NCBI RefSeq assembly: GCF_016464705.1
Contig: NZ_JAEHOB010000002.1
Coordinates: 601,141-635,842, forward strand
DNA from: Qaidamihabitans albus
Lineage (GTDB): Bacteria; Actinomycetota; Actinomycetes; Mycobacteriales; Pseudonocardiaceae
Reading direction: 5' to 3'
DNA: 34,702 bases
Shown in pieces: positions 18,265-25,923 of the stretch. Every line of letters starts with the position of its first letter. Position 1 is the first letter of the stretch. Both the position numbers and the translations under genes were made by a program. The notes under the pieces were generated by a model, which worked only from the letters and a program-made list of their open reading frames with translations, was not told the origin of the DNA and did no database searches.

Positions 18265-18316
18265 CCCCTCGTGAGTGCCTACCCGAGTGAGAACTCGCGC
18301 AGGCATTCACGAGGGG
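18265..18316. terminator. Hairpin after the SRPBCC gene (repeat family copy 3)
   Basis: CCCCTCGTGAGTGCCT (18265-18280) pairs with AGGCATTCACGAGGGG (18301-18316) with one G-T position, and inside it CGAGT/ACTCG closes a GAGA loop, so almost the whole 52 bases fold as one hairpin. It begins 8 bases past the SRPBCC stop codon on the minus strand. It also separates that gene from the carboxylase promoter region. The outer stem CTCGTGAGTG is that of the dispersed family. Confidence 0.75.
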
Positions 18317-18323
18317 TACCGGG

Positions 18324-18764
18324 TCAGCGGGTCTCGACGATGCGCTTGAACTCCGCCGCCGCCCGCTCGACCTTTGTCTGCGGGTCGGCCAGCAACGTGG
18401 CCACGGCCTCCCCGGCCCTGCCCGCCGGCGGGTCGTACTTGAGGCTGATCTCGACGCCGGTGACGCCGTGGCCCTTGTCGTCGAAGCGGACCACGCCCGA
18501 ATGCTTGACGTCTGGATCGGCCGAGTCGTCGGTCGCCCAGGCGATCGTGTGCGGCGCCGAGTCCTCGACGATGCGGGCCTCCCAGTCGACCGACACCCCG
18601 GCCGGGCCCTTGACGGTCCACTTCGTCCGGTCGGAGTCGCCGTCGACGGCCTCCACCTTCTCGACGTCGGAGAAGATCTCCGGCAGCCGGGTCAGCGGCC
18701 GCCACCAGTCGTAGCAGGCCTGTGCCGGCGCGTCGACCTCGACGTAGTGCGCAACGGCTCCCAT
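18324..18764 (-). CDS. SRPBCC-family protein (polyketide cyclase/dehydrase-like)
   Basis: The 146-residue protein has the START-like SRPBCC helix-grip fold pattern: an N-terminal strand HYVEVDAPAQACYDWWRPL, a helix with LPEIFSDVEKVEAVDG, alternating strands, and a long amphipathic C-terminal helix (EFKRIVETR). Such proteins bind hydrophobic ligands and are used as cyclases, co-inducers or stress proteins. The ATG at 18764 has GGGAG 4 to 8 bases upstream; the frame is open 26 codons further but without a good site. It lies 90 bases downstream of the epoxide hydrolase gene in the same direction, so it may be part of the same transcript. The ligand is unknown. Confidence 0.85.
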   Translation of the reverse strand: MGAVAHYVEVDAPAQACYDWWRPLTRLPEIFSDVEKVEAVDGDSDRTKWTVKGPAGVSVDWEARIVEDSAPHTIAWATDDSADPDVKHSGVVRFDDKGHGVTGVEISLKYDPPAGRAGEAVATLLADPQTKVERAAAEFKRIVETR

Positions 18765-18854
18765 GACTCTCCCTTCGTGGCTTCTCCCGTCGAGTCGCCG
18801 CACAGCGGGTTCCCGCGGCCGGAACCGCGGAAACCACTCCATGCGGCCCAGCAG

Positions 18855-19994
18855 TCAGCCGAGCTTGGCGTAGAACTCCCGGATGTCGCCGACGAGCACC
18901 TCGGGCGCCTCGTGCGCGGCGTAGTGCCCGGCGGCGTCCGCGCCGCTTGCGCCGGAGCCGCCGGTGTCGTAGGAGTTCCAGCTGACGATGTTGTGGTGGT
19001 CGCGCTCGGCGAAACGCCGGATCGACTGGAAGTCGCCCGCGAACATGGCCAGCGCGGTCGGGGTACCGGTCGGCTCCGCCGGGTGCTCGGCGCGGGCGTC
19101 CTCGTAGTAGAACCGGATCGACGACGCCTGCGTGCCGGTGAGCCAGTAGATCGCCACGTTGGCGAGAACGAACTCCCTGTCGATGCCGTAACCGAACAGC
19201 TGGCTGTTCCACGCGAGCAGGCCGGTCGGCGAGTCCGCCAGCGCGAACGCCAGCGTCTGCGGCTGCTGGCTGTGCAGGATGTTGAACGCCATCTTGTTGT
19301 CGTGGAACCACTGCAGGTGGCGCAGCGCGGCCTGGTCGGCCTCGCTCAGGTCCGCGAACTCCGCGGGGTCACCGGACGGGAACGAGAACAGCTGGGTGAC
19401 GTGGACGCCGATGACCCCTTCCGGGTCGAGCCTGCCGATCTCGGGCGAGATCATCGAGCCGCCGTCGTTGCCGACCGCGCCGTAGCGCTCGTAGCCGAGC
19501 CGGTGCATGAGCTCCACCCACGCCCGCGCGGTGCGGTGGCGGTCCCAGCCGGTGCCTCTGGTCGGGCCCGAGAACCCGAAACCAGGCAGCGAGGGGATCA
19601 CCAGGTGGAATGCCGGATCCTCCGCGGATGCCGGCTCGGTGAGCAGCTCGACGACGTCCAGGTACTCCACCACCGAACCGGGCCAGCCGTGCGTGAGCAC
19701 CAGCGGGGTGGCGTCCTCGCGCGAGGACCTGACGTGCAGGAAGTGGATGTCCTCCCCTTCGATCTCGGTGGTGAACTGCGGGTAGGCGTTCAGCCGGGCT
19801 TCGAGCGCGCGCCAGTCGAAACCGTCCAGCCAGTACTCGGCGAGCTCGCGCACGCGGCCGACGGTGACGCCGTAGCTGTCCCCGACACCGGCCGGCTCGT
19901 CCGGCCACAGCGCGCGGCGCAGGCGCTCGTTCAGGTCGTCGAGCCTGGCCTGCGGGATATCGACACGGAAGGGGCGGATCGCGGTGCCGGTCAT
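18855..19994 (-). CDS. Epoxide hydrolase (microsomal type, EHN domain)
   Basis: The 379-residue alpha/beta hydrolase has the N-terminal EHN extension (about residues 5-110) found in microsomal epoxide hydrolases. The oxyanion-hole motif HGWPGS is at 102-107, the nucleophile motif is GNDGGSM with D177, and the catalytic histidine is H357 in AGHYAAHEAPE. The residue after the nucleophile is Gly rather than the usual Trp, which may alter the pocket. It hydrolyses epoxides to diols in the cytoplasm; the substrate is unknown. It is divergent from a TetR regulator, and two candidate operators lie between the start codons, so ligand-induced derepression is likely. Confidence 0.9.
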   Translation of the reverse strand: MTGTAIRPFRVDIPQARLDDLNERLRRALWPDEPAGVGDSYGVTVGRVRELAEYWLDGFDWRALEARLNAYPQFTTEIEGEDIHFLHVRSSREDATPLVLTHGWPGSVVEYLDVVELLTEPASAEDPAFHLVIPSLPGFGFSGPTRGTGWDRHRTARAWVELMHRLGYERYGAVGNDGGSMISPEIGRLDPEGVIGVHVTQLFSFPSGDPAEFADLSEADQAALRHLQWFHDNKMAFNILHSQQPQTLAFALADSPTGLLAWNSQLFGYGIDREFVLANVAIYWLTGTQASSIRFYYEDARAEHPAEPTGTPTALAMFAGDFQSIRRFAERDHHNIVSWNSYDTGGSGASGADAAGHYAAHEAPEVLVGDIREFYAKLG

Positions 19995-20003
19995 GCTGAC
20001 TCC

Positions 20004-20029
20004 TTCGGAACGGAATGCTTTGTTCCGAA
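20004..20029. promoter_or_regulatory. TetR operator candidate 1 (TTCGGAAC-N10-GTTCCGAA)
   Basis: TTCGGAAC and GTTCCGAA are perfect 8-base arms separated by 10 bases, 10 bases upstream of the epoxide hydrolase start codon. Within it lies GGAATGCTTTGTTCC (20012-20026), whose pattern GGAAT-N4-(T/C)GTTCC recurs at 20043. Confidence 0.65.
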
Positions 20030-20042
20030 ACAGTAGCAGAGC

Positions 20043-20057
20043 GGAATGATCCGTTCC
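20043..20057. promoter_or_regulatory. TetR operator candidate 2
   Basis: GGAATGATCCGTTCC repeats the GGAAT-N4-(T/C)GTTCC pattern of the first site, with centre-to-centre spacing of 31 bases, about three helical turns. It lies 17 bases upstream of the TetR start codon. The sequence GCTAATCT just downstream could be the -10 region of a near-leaderless regulator transcript. Confidence 0.6.
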
Positions 20058-20074
20058 AGTGCTAATCTGCCGCC

Positions 20075-20728
20075 ATGTCCGCCGGCAGCGAAGCGCCCTC
20101 CCCCGACGGCCTGGCCGGCCGCAGGCGGCAGGCCGCGCACAACGACCTGGCCATCCTCGACGCCGCGCGCGAGGTGTTCCTCGCCGATCCGAAGGCCCCG
20201 GTGTCCGCCGTGGCCAAGCGGGCCGGCGTCGGCATCAGCGCCCTCTACCGGCGCTACCCCGGAAAGGAGGACCTGCTCCGCACGCTGTGCCACGACGGTC
20301 TCCTCCGCTACGTCGAGGAGGCCGAGCGGGCCGTCGCCGAACCGGACGGCTGGCTCGCCCTGTCCCGCTTCCTCCAACGCGTCGTGGACGCCGACGTGCA
20401 CTCCCTCACCGTGCACCTGGCCGGAACGTTCACCCCGACACCGGAGATGGGCCGCGACGCCGAACGGGCCGGCGAGCTCGCCACCGCGCTGGTCGAGCGG
20501 GCCAGGGCCACGGGCAGGCTCCGCCGCGACGCCGTCACCCAGGACATCGGCCTCGTCCTGGAGGGCTGCGCCGCGATCCGCGTACCCGACGGCGAGCGGA
20601 CGAGGCAGCTGCGCCGCCGCTTCCTCGCCCTGCTGATCGGCAGTCTCGAGCAGGACGGTGGCGACCCCCTGCCGGGGCCACCACCGCAGGCGGGCGAACT
20701 CAACTGGCGCTGGCGGCGACAGGGATAG
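20075..20728 (+). CDS. TetR-family transcriptional regulator
   Basis: The 217-residue protein has a TetR N-terminal DNA-binding domain (about residues 22-68), with the recognition helix region AGVGISALYRRYPGKEDLL, and a helical ligand-binding C-terminal domain (about 80-195). The C-terminal 25 residues are Pro- and Gly-rich and may be disordered. It probably represses the divergent epoxide hydrolase gene and itself through the paired operators in the 80-base intergenic region. The ATG at 20075 has no clear Shine-Dalgarno, which fits a near-leaderless transcript. Confidence 0.92.
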   Translation: MSAGSEAPSPDGLAGRRRQAAHNDLAILDAAREVFLADPKAPVSAVAKRAGVGISALYRRYPGKEDLLRTLCHDGLLRYVEEAERAVAEPDGWLALSRFLQRVVDADVHSLTVHLAGTFTPTPEMGRDAERAGELATALVERARATGRLRRDAVTQDIGLVLEGCAAIRVPDGERTRQLRRRFLALLIGSLEQDGGDPLPGPPPQAGELNWRWRRQG

Positions 20729-20739
20729 CCCACCCATAT

Positions 20740-20778
20740 TGGTTCAGACCCTTGCGGCGAATTGTGGTCTAGACCACA
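20740..20778 (+). promoter_or_regulatory. DasR-type operator region upstream of chitinase
   Basis: TGTGGTCTAGACCACA (20763-20778) is a perfect palindrome containing TGGTCTAGACCA, the core of the DasR response element that controls chitin and N-acetylglucosamine genes in Streptomyces. A degenerate copy TGGTTCAGACCC starts at 20740, 25 bases upstream, recalling the 12-bp direct repeats of streptomycete chitinase promoters. It lies 55 bases before the chitinase ATG. Confidence 0.75.
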
Positions 20779-20833
20779 CTGGGGCGGGCAAGACCGGTTC
20801 GTCCCCGTCCCTGCCACCCTGCGAGGTCTGCCG

Positions 20834-22171
20834 ATGTCCAGATTCCGATGGCGTTCACTGACACTCTTCCTGGCTGCCGCGACGGCGCTGCTCGGCGTCG
20901 CCGCGATGCCTGCCGTCGCCGCACCGGGCCCGACGGCCACGTTCACCAAGGTGTCCGACTGGGGCACCGGCTTCGAAGGCAGGATCACCGTCACCAACGG
21001 CGGCTCCACCGCGCTCAACGGCTGGACGGTGGCGTTCGACCTGCCCGCCGGATACTCGATCACCAGCTCCTGGGACGCCCAGCGGACCAGCGACGGCCGG
21101 CACCACGAGTTCCGCAACCCCGGCTGGGCGGCGACGCTCGCCGCCGGAGCCAGCCACAGCTTCGGTTTCAACGGCAGCCCCGGCGGGCTCGGCGGGATCT
21201 CGGGCTGCACCCTCAACGGCGCGCCCTGCGACGGCGGCCCCGGCGATCCGGGAGACCCGGGAGACCCCGGTGATCCGGGTGATCCCGGCACACCGGCCGA
21301 CGGCCGCGCGGCGCCCTACCTCTACCTCGGCTGGGGCAACCCGCCCTCGCCCACCACGGTCATGAACGCCACGGGAGTCCGTTGGTTCACGCTCGCGTTC
21401 GTCCTCTCCGGCGGCGGCTGCAATCCCGCGTGGGATGGCAACCGGCCGCTACTCGGCGGTGTGGACGCACAGGCGATCGCCCAGATCCGCGCGAACGGCG
21501 GCGACATCGTGCCCTCGTTCGGCGGCTGGAGCGGCAACAAGCTCGGCCCAAACTGCGCCACGGCCGAGGCGCTGGCCGGGGCCTACCAGCGGGTCATCGA
21601 CGCCTACGGCCTCAGGGCGATCGACATCGACATCGAGAACTCCGACGAGTTCGAGAACGAGGTCGTGCAGGACCGGATCCTGAACGCGCTGAAGATCGTC
21701 AAGCGGAACAACCCCGGAATCCGGACGATCATCACCTTCGGTACCACGACCTCCGGCCCCAACTGGTGGGGCAACCGGCTGATCGAGCGGGCGAGCGCCC
21801 TGCAGGCGGACATCGACGTGTTCACCATCATGCCGTTCAACTTCGGCGGCGGCGGGAACATGTACCAGAGCACGGTCGGCGCCGCGGAGGGGCTGAAGGA
21901 CAAGCTCAAGGCGACCTTCGGCTGGTCGGACGCCACAGCCTACGGTCACCTGGGGATCTCCGGCATGAACGGGCTCTCCGACCAGCAGGAGGTCACCAGC
22001 GTGTCCACCTGGACGCAGATCCGGGACTGGGCCAGGGATCGCGGCATCGGGCGGCTCTCGTTCTGGTCGGTGAACCGGGACCGCGGCTGCGCGGGCGGCG
22101 GCGTCGCGGCGCACTGCAGCGGGATCGCCCAGCCGGACTGGGAGTTCAGCCGCATCACCGCCGGCTTCTGA
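20834..22171 (+). CDS. Secreted chitinase, CBM2-like domain plus GH18
   Basis: The 445-residue protein starts with a signal peptide (residues 1-29, AMPAVA cleavage region). A CBM2-like beta-sandwich (about 33-125) binds chitin or cellulose and is followed by a linker of Gly-Asp-Pro repeats (134-157). The GH18 catalytic domain follows; its active-site strand reads AIDIDIE, with D264, D266 and the acid E268 matching the DxDxE motif. It cleaves beta-1,4-linked N-acetylglucosamine outside the cell. The ATG at 20834 follows GAGG at 20823 and gives a proper signal peptide, whereas a frame extension to 20762 would run through the operator. The end overlaps the BASS transporter gene by 17 bases. Confidence 0.92.
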   Translation: MSRFRWRSLTLFLAAATALLGVAAMPAVAAPGPTATFTKVSDWGTGFEGRITVTNGGSTALNGWTVAFDLPAGYSITSSWDAQRTSDGRHHEFRNPGWAATLAAGASHSFGFNGSPGGLGGISGCTLNGAPCDGGPGDPGDPGDPGDPGDPGTPADGRAAPYLYLGWGNPPSPTTVMNATGVRWFTLAFVLSGGGCNPAWDGNRPLLGGVDAQAIAQIRANGGDIVPSFGGWSGNKLGPNCATAEALAGAYQRVIDAYGLRAIDIDIENSDEFENEVVQDRILNALKIVKRNNPGIRTIITFGTTTSGPNWWGNRLIERASALQADIDVFTIMPFNFGGGGNMYQSTVGAAEGLKDKLKATFGWSDATAYGHLGISGMNGLSDQQEVTSVSTWTQIRDWARDRGIGRLSFWSVNRDRGCAGGGVAAHCSGIAQPDWEFSRITAGF

Positions 22172-23138
22172 GCGGCCACCTGCTGGGCGCGCCACCCGGC
22201 CTCGCCGGCCTGCGCGCCCAGTAGGTGGCGAGCAGCGAGCCGGACACGTTGTGCCACACGGAGAACAGCGCGGCAGGCAACGCGGCCAGCGGGGCGAAGT
22301 GTGCGGTGGCCAGGCTCGCCGAGAGCCCGGAGTTCTGCATCCCGACCTCGATGCTCACCGCCCGGCGCGCGGACTCGTCCAGTCCGGACACCCGGCCCGC
22401 GAAGTAGCCGAGCACCAGGCCGATCGCGTTGTGCGCGATCACCGCGATGACGAGGAGGACCCCGCTGTCGCCGATCACCCCGCTGTTGGCACCGACCACG
22501 GCGGCGACCACGACCACGATGCCGGTGACCGAGACCAGCGGCAGGTAGGGCAGGACCCGCTCGACCAGCCGCGTGGCGAGCGCCCGGACCAGCAACCCCG
22601 CCACGACCGGCACCAGCACGATCTGCACGATCGACTCGAACAGCGACCAGAAGCCGACCGGCAGGTCCGAGCCCGCCAGCCACAGCACGAGCAGCGGGGT
22701 CAGCAGCGGCGCGAGCAGCGTGGCCACCGACGTGAGCGTCACCGACAGCGCGACGTCGCCCTTCGCCAGGTAGACGATCACGTTCGACGCGGTGCCGCCG
22801 GGTGCCGACCCGACGAGCACCATGCCGGCCAGCAGCATCCCGGTCAGCCCGAGCGCCCAGCTGACGCTCCACGCGGCGAGCGGCATGACCAGGAACTGCG
22901 CGGCCAGGCCGAGCAGCACCGCGCGCGGGCGGCGCAGCACCAGCGCGAAGTCGGCAGGCCGCAGCGTGAGCCCCATCCCGAACATGATCACGCCGAGCAG
23001 CAGCGGGATGTAGTCGGTCAGCACCGCGACCTGGCCGGGGATCAGCAGGCCGACGACCCCACCGAGCACGACCAGCAGGGCGAACCAGCGCCCCGTGAAG
23101 TCGGCGACCTTCCGCAGTACGCCACGTTGTCCGGCCAT
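22155..23138 (-). CDS. Bile acid:sodium symporter (BASS/SBF) family transporter
   Basis: The 327-residue integral membrane protein has about nine or ten hydrophobic segments and the family segments GSAPGGTASNVIVYLAKGD and EVGMQNSGLSASLA, which form the crossover helices of BASS transporters and carry the ion- and substrate-binding residues. It is a secondary transporter of an organic anion; the substrate cannot be predicted. The ATG at 23138 has GGGGAG just upstream. The last 17 bases overlap the end of the convergent chitinase gene, and the C-terminal 25 residues (Arg/Pro/Gly-rich) are encoded by a terminator-like hairpin. Confidence 0.9.
   Translation of the reverse strand: MAGQRGVLRKVADFTGRWFALLVVLGGVVGLLIPGQVAVLTDYIPLLLGVIMFGMGLTLRPADFALVLRRPRAVLLGLAAQFLVMPLAAWSVSWALGLTGMLLAGMVLVGSAPGGTASNVIVYLAKGDVALSVTLTSVATLLAPLLTPLLVLWLAGSDLPVGFWSLFESIVQIVLVPVVAGLLVRALATRLVERVLPYLPLVSVTGIVVVVAAVVGANSGVIGDSGVLLVIAVIAHNAIGLVLGYFAGRVSGLDESARRAVSIEVGMQNSGLSASLATAHFAPLAALPAALFSVWHNVSGSLLATYWARRPARPGGAPSRWPLRSRR
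22176..22228. terminator. Bidirectional hairpin at the chitinase/BASS junction
   Basis: CCACCTGCTGGGCGCG (22176-22191) pairs with CGCGCCCAGTAGGTGG (22213-22228) with one G-T mismatch. It lies 4 bases past the chitinase stop codon and inside the 3' end of the BASS coding sequence. It could end both convergent transcripts. It does not share the CTCGTGAGTG stem. Confidence 0.7.
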
Positions 23139-23227
23139 GTTCTCCCCAAGGGTCGTCGCTGACCAGTCGGCCGGGCCACTCTAGATCAAACCGGGCCGGA
23201 TGCGAATCGCCCAGGCCGGGGCGGCGG

Positions 23228-24499
23228 TCACGGCGAGCGCCGTGGCGGAACCGGCGGCGGCGTGCGGACCAGCACCGCGGCCACGGTGACGGCGACGGGC
23301 AGCGCGGCGAACCCCAGCAGGGCGGGCAGGTAGCTGGTGGCGTGGTCGCGGCCGAGAGCGAGCAGCAGCGGGCCGAATGCGGAGGCGCCGACGGTGATCG
23401 AGTGCACGACACCGCGGATCGTGCCGAGATGGCTCAGCCCGAAGCAGCGCGGGAACGCGACCGCCTCCAGCGTGCGCACCCCGTTGGCGGCGGCGCCGAG
23501 CCCCACGCCGTAGAGCACGGCGGTGAAGCCGGGTGAGAGCCAGCCCGCGCCGACGGTGGCCGCCGCCAGCACGACCATGGTCGAGATGATCAGGACCCGG
23601 TCGGAGAACCGGTCGGCGAGCCAGCCGAGGCCGAAGGTGGCGACCAGCCCGGCGACGGTCTGCGGCACGAACGTCGCGGCGGCCTCGGTCACGCTCAGCC
23701 CGCGCTCCCCGAGCACGGAGACCTGGTGAAAGTTCAGGCCGGTGGTGACCAGCGCACAGACCGCCACGCCGCAGGCCACCACCCAGAACATGCCGGTGCG
23801 CATCGCCTCGGCGAGCGTCCAGTCCACGGCGGGCAGCGCGCTGCCGGGCCTGCTGTCCGGCTCCGTCCCGGCGGCGGCTCGCTCGGCAGGCCGGCGTGGA
23901 AGCAGCAGCAGCGCCGCGGGGATGACCAGCGCCCAGACGGCGATGCCCTCGCCGATCCACACCGCCCGCCAGCCCCACTCGGACACCAGGCGTTCCAGCA
24001 GCACCGGCGCCAGGGAGATGCCCGCGGTGCCGATGGCCGAGCTGACGCCGACCGCGAAGCCGCGCCGCCGCTGCACGTAGATCGCCACGGTGGTGGTGGC
24101 CACCAGGGTCAGCGCGCCCTGGCCGCCGACCCGGATGCCCACGAAGGCCGCCGTCAGGCCGATCACCTCACCCGCCGCCGTCGAGGCGATCAGGATCAGG
24201 CCGAAGCACAGCGCGACCGCCGCCATGATGCGGCGGGGCCCGAACCGGTCGATCAGCCTGCCGAGGAACGGCATGACGAACGCACCGGAGAGCGAGCCGA
24301 TCAGGTACGCCGTGGACACCGCCGAGCGGGACACGCCGAGGTCGCGGATGAGCGGGTCGACGAACACCGACACCGCCGCGGTCTGGCCGGGGGCGGTCAG
24401 CGCGAGTGCGACGGCGGCCGCGGAGATGACGCGCGGCAGGTGCGCCCGCCCCGGCGCCTGTGTCGGAGGCGGCAGCGAGCCGGTGGCGCTGGAGGGCAC
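23228..24499 (-). CDS. MFS transporter
   Basis: The protein of about 423 residues has twelve predicted membrane segments and the MFS loop motif FLGRLIDRFGPRRIM between segments 2 and 3, repeated in weaker form as LGWLADRFSDRV in the second half. It is a secondary transporter of the oxalate/formate- or monocarboxylate-like branch by general appearance, with the substrate unknown. The GTG at 24499 is chosen because AAAGGA lies 11 bases upstream; the frame is open to a GTG at 24544, which remains possible. It is downstream of CorA in the same direction but separated by hairpin copy 4, so it is probably transcribed on its own. Confidence 0.88.
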   Translation of the reverse strand: MPSSATGSLPPPTQAPGRAHLPRVISAAAVALALTAPGQTAAVSVFVDPLIRDLGVSRSAVSTAYLIGSLSGAFVMPFLGRLIDRFGPRRIMAAVALCFGLILIASTAAGEVIGLTAAFVGIRVGGQGALTLVATTTVAIYVQRRRGFAVGVSSAIGTAGISLAPVLLERLVSEWGWRAVWIGEGIAVWALVIPAALLLLPRRPAERAAAGTEPDSRPGSALPAVDWTLAEAMRTGMFWVVACGVAVCALVTTGLNFHQVSVLGERGLSVTEAAATFVPQTVAGLVATFGLGWLADRFSDRVLIISTMVVLAAATVGAGWLSPGFTAVLYGVGLGAAANGVRTLEAVAFPRCFGLSHLGTIRGVVHSITVGASAFGPLLLALGRDHATSYLPALLGFAALPVAVTVAAVLVRTPPPVPPRRSP

Positions 24500-24591
24500 G
24501 ATCGGGCGATTCCTTTCCGGTGACCTGCGGAGCACGCCGGCCACGGTGACGACGCCCTGAACCTTCCGTGAAGCAGGGTAACCGCGTCACC

Positions 24592-24652
24592 GCTCGTGAG
24601 TGGCTACCCGTGTTCCCACGCTGTGTTCCAACGCGGCTCGACACTCACGAGC
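24592..24652. terminator. Inverted repeat after corA (repeat family copy 4)
   Basis: GCTCGTGAGTG (24592-24602) and CACTCACGAGC (24642-24652) are perfect arms separated by 39 bases. The interior contains two near-identical direct repeats around TGTTCC (CGTGTTCCCACG, TGTGTTCCAACG). It starts 23 bases past the corA stop codon on the minus strand and precedes the MFS gene promoter region. Confidence 0.65.
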
Positions 24653-24674
24653 CCTGACTGCCGCGGCGGGACCA

Positions 24675-25757
24675 CTAGAGCCAGTCACGGCGCCTGAACA
24701 GCACGTAGAGCAGGCCGCAGGCCGCGGCCATCAGCGCCAGCGCGAACGGGTAACCGAAGACCCAGTGCAGCTCGGGCATGTAGTCGAAGTTCATCCCGTA
24801 GATGGTGCCGACGACGGTGGGTGCGAACACGATCGCGGCCCACGACGAGATCTTCTTCAGCTCCTCGCTCTGCGCGTAGCTGGCCTTGGTGATGTTCTTC
24901 ATCTCCTCGTTCTGGTTCTGCGTGACGAGAGTGGCGTTGACGGTGAGGATGTCCCCGAGCATCTGCCGGAAGCCGTCGACCCGTTCGGCCACCGTGGTGG
25001 CGTGGTCGGCGACGTCGCGGAGGTAGCGCTGCAGCTCGTCGTCGATGCGGAAGGTGCCCGCGCCCGTCATCAGGCTGTCCAGAATGCCCTGCAGCGGCCG
25101 GGTGGCGCGCTGGAAGTCGATGACCTCGCGAGAGAGCTCGTAGATCCGGCGGGAGACGTGCGGATCACCGCCGAACACCTCGGTCTCGATCTCGTCGATG
25201 TCGTTCTGCAGCCCCGCGATCACCGGCGCGCAGCCGTCGACGACGCTGTCCAGGATGCCGTACAGCACGGCCGCGGGCCCGCGGCACAGCAGGTCGGGGT
25301 CGCCCTCCATCCGGCTGCGCACGGCGGCGAGGTCGGGCGCCTGGCCGTGCCGGACGGTGAGCACGAAGTTCGGGCCGACGAACAGGTGCAGCTCGCCGAA
25401 GTCGACCTCCTCGCGCGCCTCGAGGTAGCGGGCGGCGCGCAGGACGACGAACAGCGTGTCACCGTAGCGTTCGAGCTTGGGCCGCTGGTGCGCGACGATC
25501 GCGTCCTCGACCGCGAGCTCGTGCAGTCCGAACTGGTCCGCGGCGGCCAGTAGCTCCGCCTCGGCGGGGCGGTACAGGCCGATCCACGCCATGTTCCCGT
25601 CGGCTCCGGACAGCTCGCGGTAGGTGTCGGCGACGCTGCCGGGCGAGGCCACCCGGCGGCCGTCCCGGTAGATCCCGGTGTCGATCAGCGGGCGGTCGGC
25701 CGAAGGGGGCCCCTCCGGCGAGCGGGGCTCCATGGAGCGCTCGGGCGAGACGGGCAT
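24675..25757 (-). CDS. corA: CorA-family magnesium/divalent cation channel
   Basis: The protein of 360 residues has the long cytoplasmic N-terminal alpha/beta and coiled-coil domain of CorA, followed by two C-terminal membrane segments. The signature GMN at 321-323 with the loop FDYMPEL forms the pore entrance. A basic tail (RRRDWL) ends the protein. It forms pentamers and admits Mg2+ or Co2+ into the cell. The ATG at 25757 has GGAGA at ideal distance; the frame is open to 26060 but that part lies in the divergent promoter region and has no conserved sequence. Confidence 0.92.
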   Translation of the reverse strand: MPVSPERSMEPRSPEGPPSADRPLIDTGIYRDGRRVASPGSVADTYRELSGADGNMAWIGLYRPAEAELLAAADQFGLHELAVEDAIVAHQRPKLERYGDTLFVVLRAARYLEAREEVDFGELHLFVGPNFVLTVRHGQAPDLAAVRSRMEGDPDLLCRGPAAVLYGILDSVVDGCAPVIAGLQNDIDEIETEVFGGDPHVSRRIYELSREVIDFQRATRPLQGILDSLMTGAGTFRIDDELQRYLRDVADHATTVAERVDGFRQMLGDILTVNATLVTQNQNEEMKNITKASYAQSEELKKISSWAAIVFAPTVVGTIYGMNFDYMPELHWVFGYPFALALMAAACGLLYVLFRRRDWL

Positions 25758-25832
25758 ACGGATCTCCGAGACGAGGCCGACGAAAGTCTCCGACCAGCAG
25801 GGTATGCCCCGGAACGGCCCGCCGTACGCAGG

Positions 25833-25858
25833 GCGACGTAGCCAGGGCGCTACGTCGC
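25833..25858. promoter_or_regulatory. 9-bp inverted repeat in the corA/membrane protein divergent region
   Basis: GCGACGTAG (25833-25841) and CTACGTCGC (25850-25858) are perfect arms with an 8-base spacer. They are flanked by direct repeats CGCAGGGCG at 25828 and 25856. The element lies 76 bases upstream of corA and 66 bases upstream of the divergent gene. It may be an operator or a leader hairpin. Confidence 0.45.
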
Positions 25859-25923
25859 AGGGCGCAGGAGGTGTCGATCCCCGGGGGATGCGGCCAACCA
25901 CCCGCCGTTGCCACCATGGCCCG

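Noticed and set aside
21237-21296. 9-base repeats in the chitinase gene as a CRISPR-like or mobile repeat
   Set aside because: They encode the Gly-Asp-Pro linker between the binding and catalytic domains, so protein function explains them.
24638-24643. TGTCGA on the minus strand upstream of the MFS gene as an ECF42 -35
   Set aside because: The 4 bases at 17 bases spacing read CGTG on that strand, not CG(A/T)C, and the site is inside hairpin copy 4.
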